A stretch of DNA of 64,000 bases from Martinezella tropici (GTDB lineage Bacteria; Pseudomonadota; Alphaproteobacteria; Rhizobiales; Rhizobiaceae): contig JUHI01000001.1 in assembly GCA_000799755.1 (NCBI GenBank), positions 558,001 to 622,000 on the forward strand, given 5' to 3'. How positions within the stretch are numbered: position 1 is the stretch's first letter; each line of letters starts with the position of its first letter. The notes below the pieces were generated by a model. It saw only the letters and a list, made by a program, of their open reading frames with translations, was not told the DNA's origin and did not search any database. This document shows, piece after piece, positions 61,809 through 64,000 of the stretch. Position numbers and translations under genes: made by a program.

Positions 61809-64000
61809 TCAAGCACGCCCCTTGATCGCCGCCTGAGCCGCGGCAAGCCGTGCGATAGGCACGCGGAAAGGGGAGCAGGATACGTAGTCCAGCCCGATAT
61901 CCTCGCAGAAATGGATCGAGGCAGGATCGCCGCCATGCTCGCCGCAGATGCCGAGCTTCATGTCGTTGCGCGTGCGGCGGCCACGTTCGGACGCGATGCG
62001 AATGAGTTCGCCCACTCCATCGAAATCGAGCGATATGAAGGGATCATGCTCGATGATGCCTTTGCGCTGGTAGGTGGGGATGAAGGAGGCCGCGTCGTCG
62101 CGTGACATGCCAAAGGTGGTCTGGGTCAGGTCGTTCGTGCCGAAGGAGAAGAATTCAGCCGCCTCGGCGATGATATGGGCACGCAATGCAGCGCGCGGCA
62201 GCTCGATCATCGTGCCGACGAGATAATCGATCTTCATCTTCGCTTCGGTCATCACGGCGCGCGCCACCTCGTCGATGCGTGCCTTGACGTAATCCAGCTC
62301 GGAGCGCAGGCCGACGAGCGGCACCATGATCTCAGGCACGACAGCCGCTCCCGTCTCGCGCGCGGCGAGAACAGCAGCTTCGAAAATCGCGCGGGCCTGC
62401 ATCTCGACGATCTCGGGATAGGAAATCGCCAACCGGCAGCCGCGATGGCCGAGCATGGGATTGAACTCGTGCAGCGCGTCAACGCGCTGGCGCAGGGCGG
62501 CCGCCTCCATACCCATGCTCACAGCCACTTCGGCGATCTCCTCATCCGTCTTCGGCAGGAATTCATGCAGCGGCGGATCGAGCAAGCGGATGGTGACCGG
62601 CAGCCCATGCATGATGGTGAACAGGCCGGTGAAATCGAGGCGCTGCATCGGCATGAGCTTGGCAAGGGCGGCGCGGCGCCCCTCCTCGTCCTCCGCGAGG
62701 ATCATCTCGCGCATCACATGGATGCGATCGCCTTCGAAGAACATGTGCTCGGTGCGACAAAGGCCGATGCCTTCGGCGCCGAAGGAGCGAGCAGCGCGTG
62801 CGTCGGCCGGAGTGTCGGCATTGGTGCGCACCGTCATGCGCCGCGAGCGGTCGGCCCACGCCATGATCCTACCGAAATCGCCCGAAAGCTCCGGCTGGAT
62901 CATCGGCACCTCGCCCTTGAGCACCTGACCGGTGGAGCCGTCGATCGTAACGATATCGCCCTTCTTCAAGGTGACACCGACGCCGATCAGCTTTTCGTTG
63001 CGCATGTCGATACGCATGGTGCCGGCGCCGACGACGCAGGGAATGCCCATGCCGCGGGCGACCACAGCTGCATGGCTGGTCATGCCGCCGCGCGTGGTGA
63101 GGATCGCTTCGGCGGCGTGCATCCCGTGAATGTCTTCCGGGCTGGTCTCGATCCGCACGAGGATGGCCTTGCGACCTTCCTCTTCGGCGAGAATAGCCTC
63201 TTCCGCCGTGAAAACGATCTCGCCGGTCGCAGCACCCGGGGATGCGGGCAGGCCGGAGCCGATGACTTCGCGGCGGGCGCGCGGGTCGATCGTCGGATGC
63301 AGCAGCTGATCCAGCGTCGACGGCTCGATGCGTGACACCGCTTCGTCCTCCGTAATCAGTCCCTCGTCGACCATATCGACGGCGATCTTCATTGCCGCCT
63401 TGGTGGTCCGCTTGCCGCTGCGGGTCTGGAGCATCCAGAGCTTGCCGCGCTCGATGGTGAATTCCAGATCCTGAACATCGCGGTAATGCGCTTCGAGCCG
63501 CGCACAGATGTCACGAAACTCGGCAAAGGCTTCCGGCATCAGCTTTTCCATCGACGGCTTATCGTAGCCGGATGCGAGGCGTGCGGCCTCCGTAATGCTC
63601 TGTGGCGTACGGATGCCGGCAACGACATCCTCTCCCTGCGCATTGACGAGGAATTCGCCGTAAAGCTCCTTCTCGCCGGTCGACGGGTTGCGGGTGAAGG
63701 CAACACCGGTCGCCGATGAATTGCCGAGATTGCCGAACACCATTGCCTGAATATTAACGGCCGTTCCCCATGCCTCGGGAATATTGTGCAATTGGCGATA
63801 GGTAACGGCGCGGGCGTTCATCCAGCTCGCAAAGACCGCACCGACGGCGCCCCAGAGTTGAACCTCCGGCTCCTGTGGAAAGGCTTCGCCCAGCTCTTCC
63901 TCGATGACGGTCTTGTAGATCGAAACGACGTGCTGCCATTCGACGGCCGTCAGATCGGTATCGAACTCATGACCGAACCGCGCCTTCTCATCCTCCAGGA
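61809..64000 (-). CDS. ppdK: pyruvate, phosphate dikinase, 5' end cut by window edge
   Basis: About 730 of ~890 residues are present; the frame stays open to the right edge. The phosphohistidine domain motif GGMTSHAAVVARGMGIPCV (catalytic His) is complete, as are the PEP-site blocks GLCRTEHMFFEGDRIHVMRE, MIELPRAALRAHIIAEAAEF, FSFGTNDLTQTTFGMSRDDA and GICGEHGGDP with the catalytic Cys. It interconverts pyruvate + ATP + Pi with phosphoenolpyruvate + AMP + PPi, useful in gluconeogenic growth. The first ATG in frame (63821) is internal, not the start. Confidence 0.96.
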   Translation of the reverse strand, partial: LEDEKARFGHEFDTDLTAVEWQHVVSIYKTVIEEELGEAFPQEPEVQLWGAVGAVFASWMNARAVTYRQLHNIPEAWGTAVNIQAMVFGNLGNSSATGVAFTRNPSTGEKELYGEFLVNAQGEDVVAGIRTPQSITEAARLASGYDKPSMEKLMPEAFAEFRDICARLEAHYRDVQDLEFTIERGKLWMLQTRSGKRTTKAAMKIAVDMVDEGLITEDEAVSRIEPSTLDQLLHPTIDPRARREVIGSGLPASPGAATGEIVFTAEEAILAEEEGRKAILVRIETSPEDIHGMHAAEAILTTRGGMTSHAAVVARGMGIPCVVGAGTMRIDMRNEKLIGVGVTLKKGDIVTIDGSTGQVLKGEVPMIQPELSGDFGRIMAWADRSRRMTVRTNADTPADARAARSFGAEGIGLCRTEHMFFEGDRIHVMREMILAEDEEGRRAALAKLMPMQRLDFTGLFTIMHGLPVTIRLLDPPLHEFLPKTDEEIAEVAVSMGMEAAALRQRVDALHEFNPMLGHRGCRLAISYPEIVEMQARAIFEAAVLAARETGAAVVPEIMVPLVGLRSELDYVKARIDEVARAVMTEAKMKIDYLVGTMIELPRAALRAHIIAEAAEFFSFGTNDLTQTTFGMSRDDAASFIPTYQRKGIIEHDPFISLDFDGVGELIRIASERGRRTRNDMKLGICGEHGGDPASIHFCEDIGLDYVSCSPFRVPIARLAAAQAAIKGRA

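Noticed and set aside
1..64000. CRISPR array
   Set aside because: No run of regularly spaced direct repeats of 20-40 bases was seen.

Overview
The window reads as chromosomal DNA of an alphaproteobacterium of the Rhizobiaceae (Rhizobium/Agrobacterium type). The reasons are family-level: a rhizobial Porin_2 outer-membrane porin, an asparaginase of the Rhizobium etli ReAV family, a bet cluster led by betI, an aerobic fused indolepyruvate oxidoreductase, an assimilatory APS reductase with a stand-alone CysN, and strong GC-rich codon use throughout except in one island. No rRNA, replication origin or CRISPR array was seen.

Layout. 1-5.6 kb: amino-acid catabolism on the minus strand (mccB cut by the window edge, ivd, then a giant 2-oxoacid:ferredoxin oxidoreductase). 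6-18.3 kb: mostly single genes, including glutathione transferases, LysR and DeoR regulators with visible operators, asparaginase II, a cysteine-rich HTH regulator divergent from an MFS pump, a quinone oxidoreductase, an EAL-CBS-GGDEF protein, an orphan ParD antitoxin and HdeD. 18.4-24.5 kb: choline-to-betaine genes (betI, a GST, betB, betA) and a CLC channel. 24.6-28.9 kb: sulfate assimilation cysH-cysD-cysN behind a long leader rich in hairpins, divergent from an Rrf2 regulator with four cysteines. 29-36.9 kb: hisC, a Nudix hydrolase, a LysR/MFS pair, a porin, and a class I DAHP synthase preceded by what looks like a classical Tyr/Phe attenuator. 37-46.7 kb: methionine sulfoxide repair (msrB-msrA, free-Met-R-sulfoxide reductase), a pentapeptide-repeat protein, tRNA-Pro, a GT2/polytopic membrane protein pair, and a polar amino acid ABC transporter.

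47.4-58.4 kb is an integrated mobile island of about 11 kb. It sits at the 3' end of tRNA-Gln(UUG) and is bounded by a 17-bp direct repeat of the tRNA end. It carries a tyrosine integrase, an HUH Rep-like protein, a serine recombinase with a candidate crossover site, a relaxase with a MobC-like partner and a nested second-frame ORF, and a single large cargo gene. The cargo is a 1509-residue STAND NTPase with an N-terminal Mrr/Cap4-like nuclease domain, i.e. an Avs (AVAST)-like anti-phage protein. Beyond the island, 58.6-64 kb returns to host genes: a cupin, an MBL hydrolase, a DUF1499 protein, a small lipoprotein, and pyruvate phosphate dikinase cut by the right edge.

The observations judged most worth following are the aromatic attenuator before the DAHP synthase, the Avs-carrying mobilizable island with its nested mobB-like ORF and recombinase sites, and the structured leader of cysHDN. 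All functions are read from motifs and family knowledge; no database search was possible.
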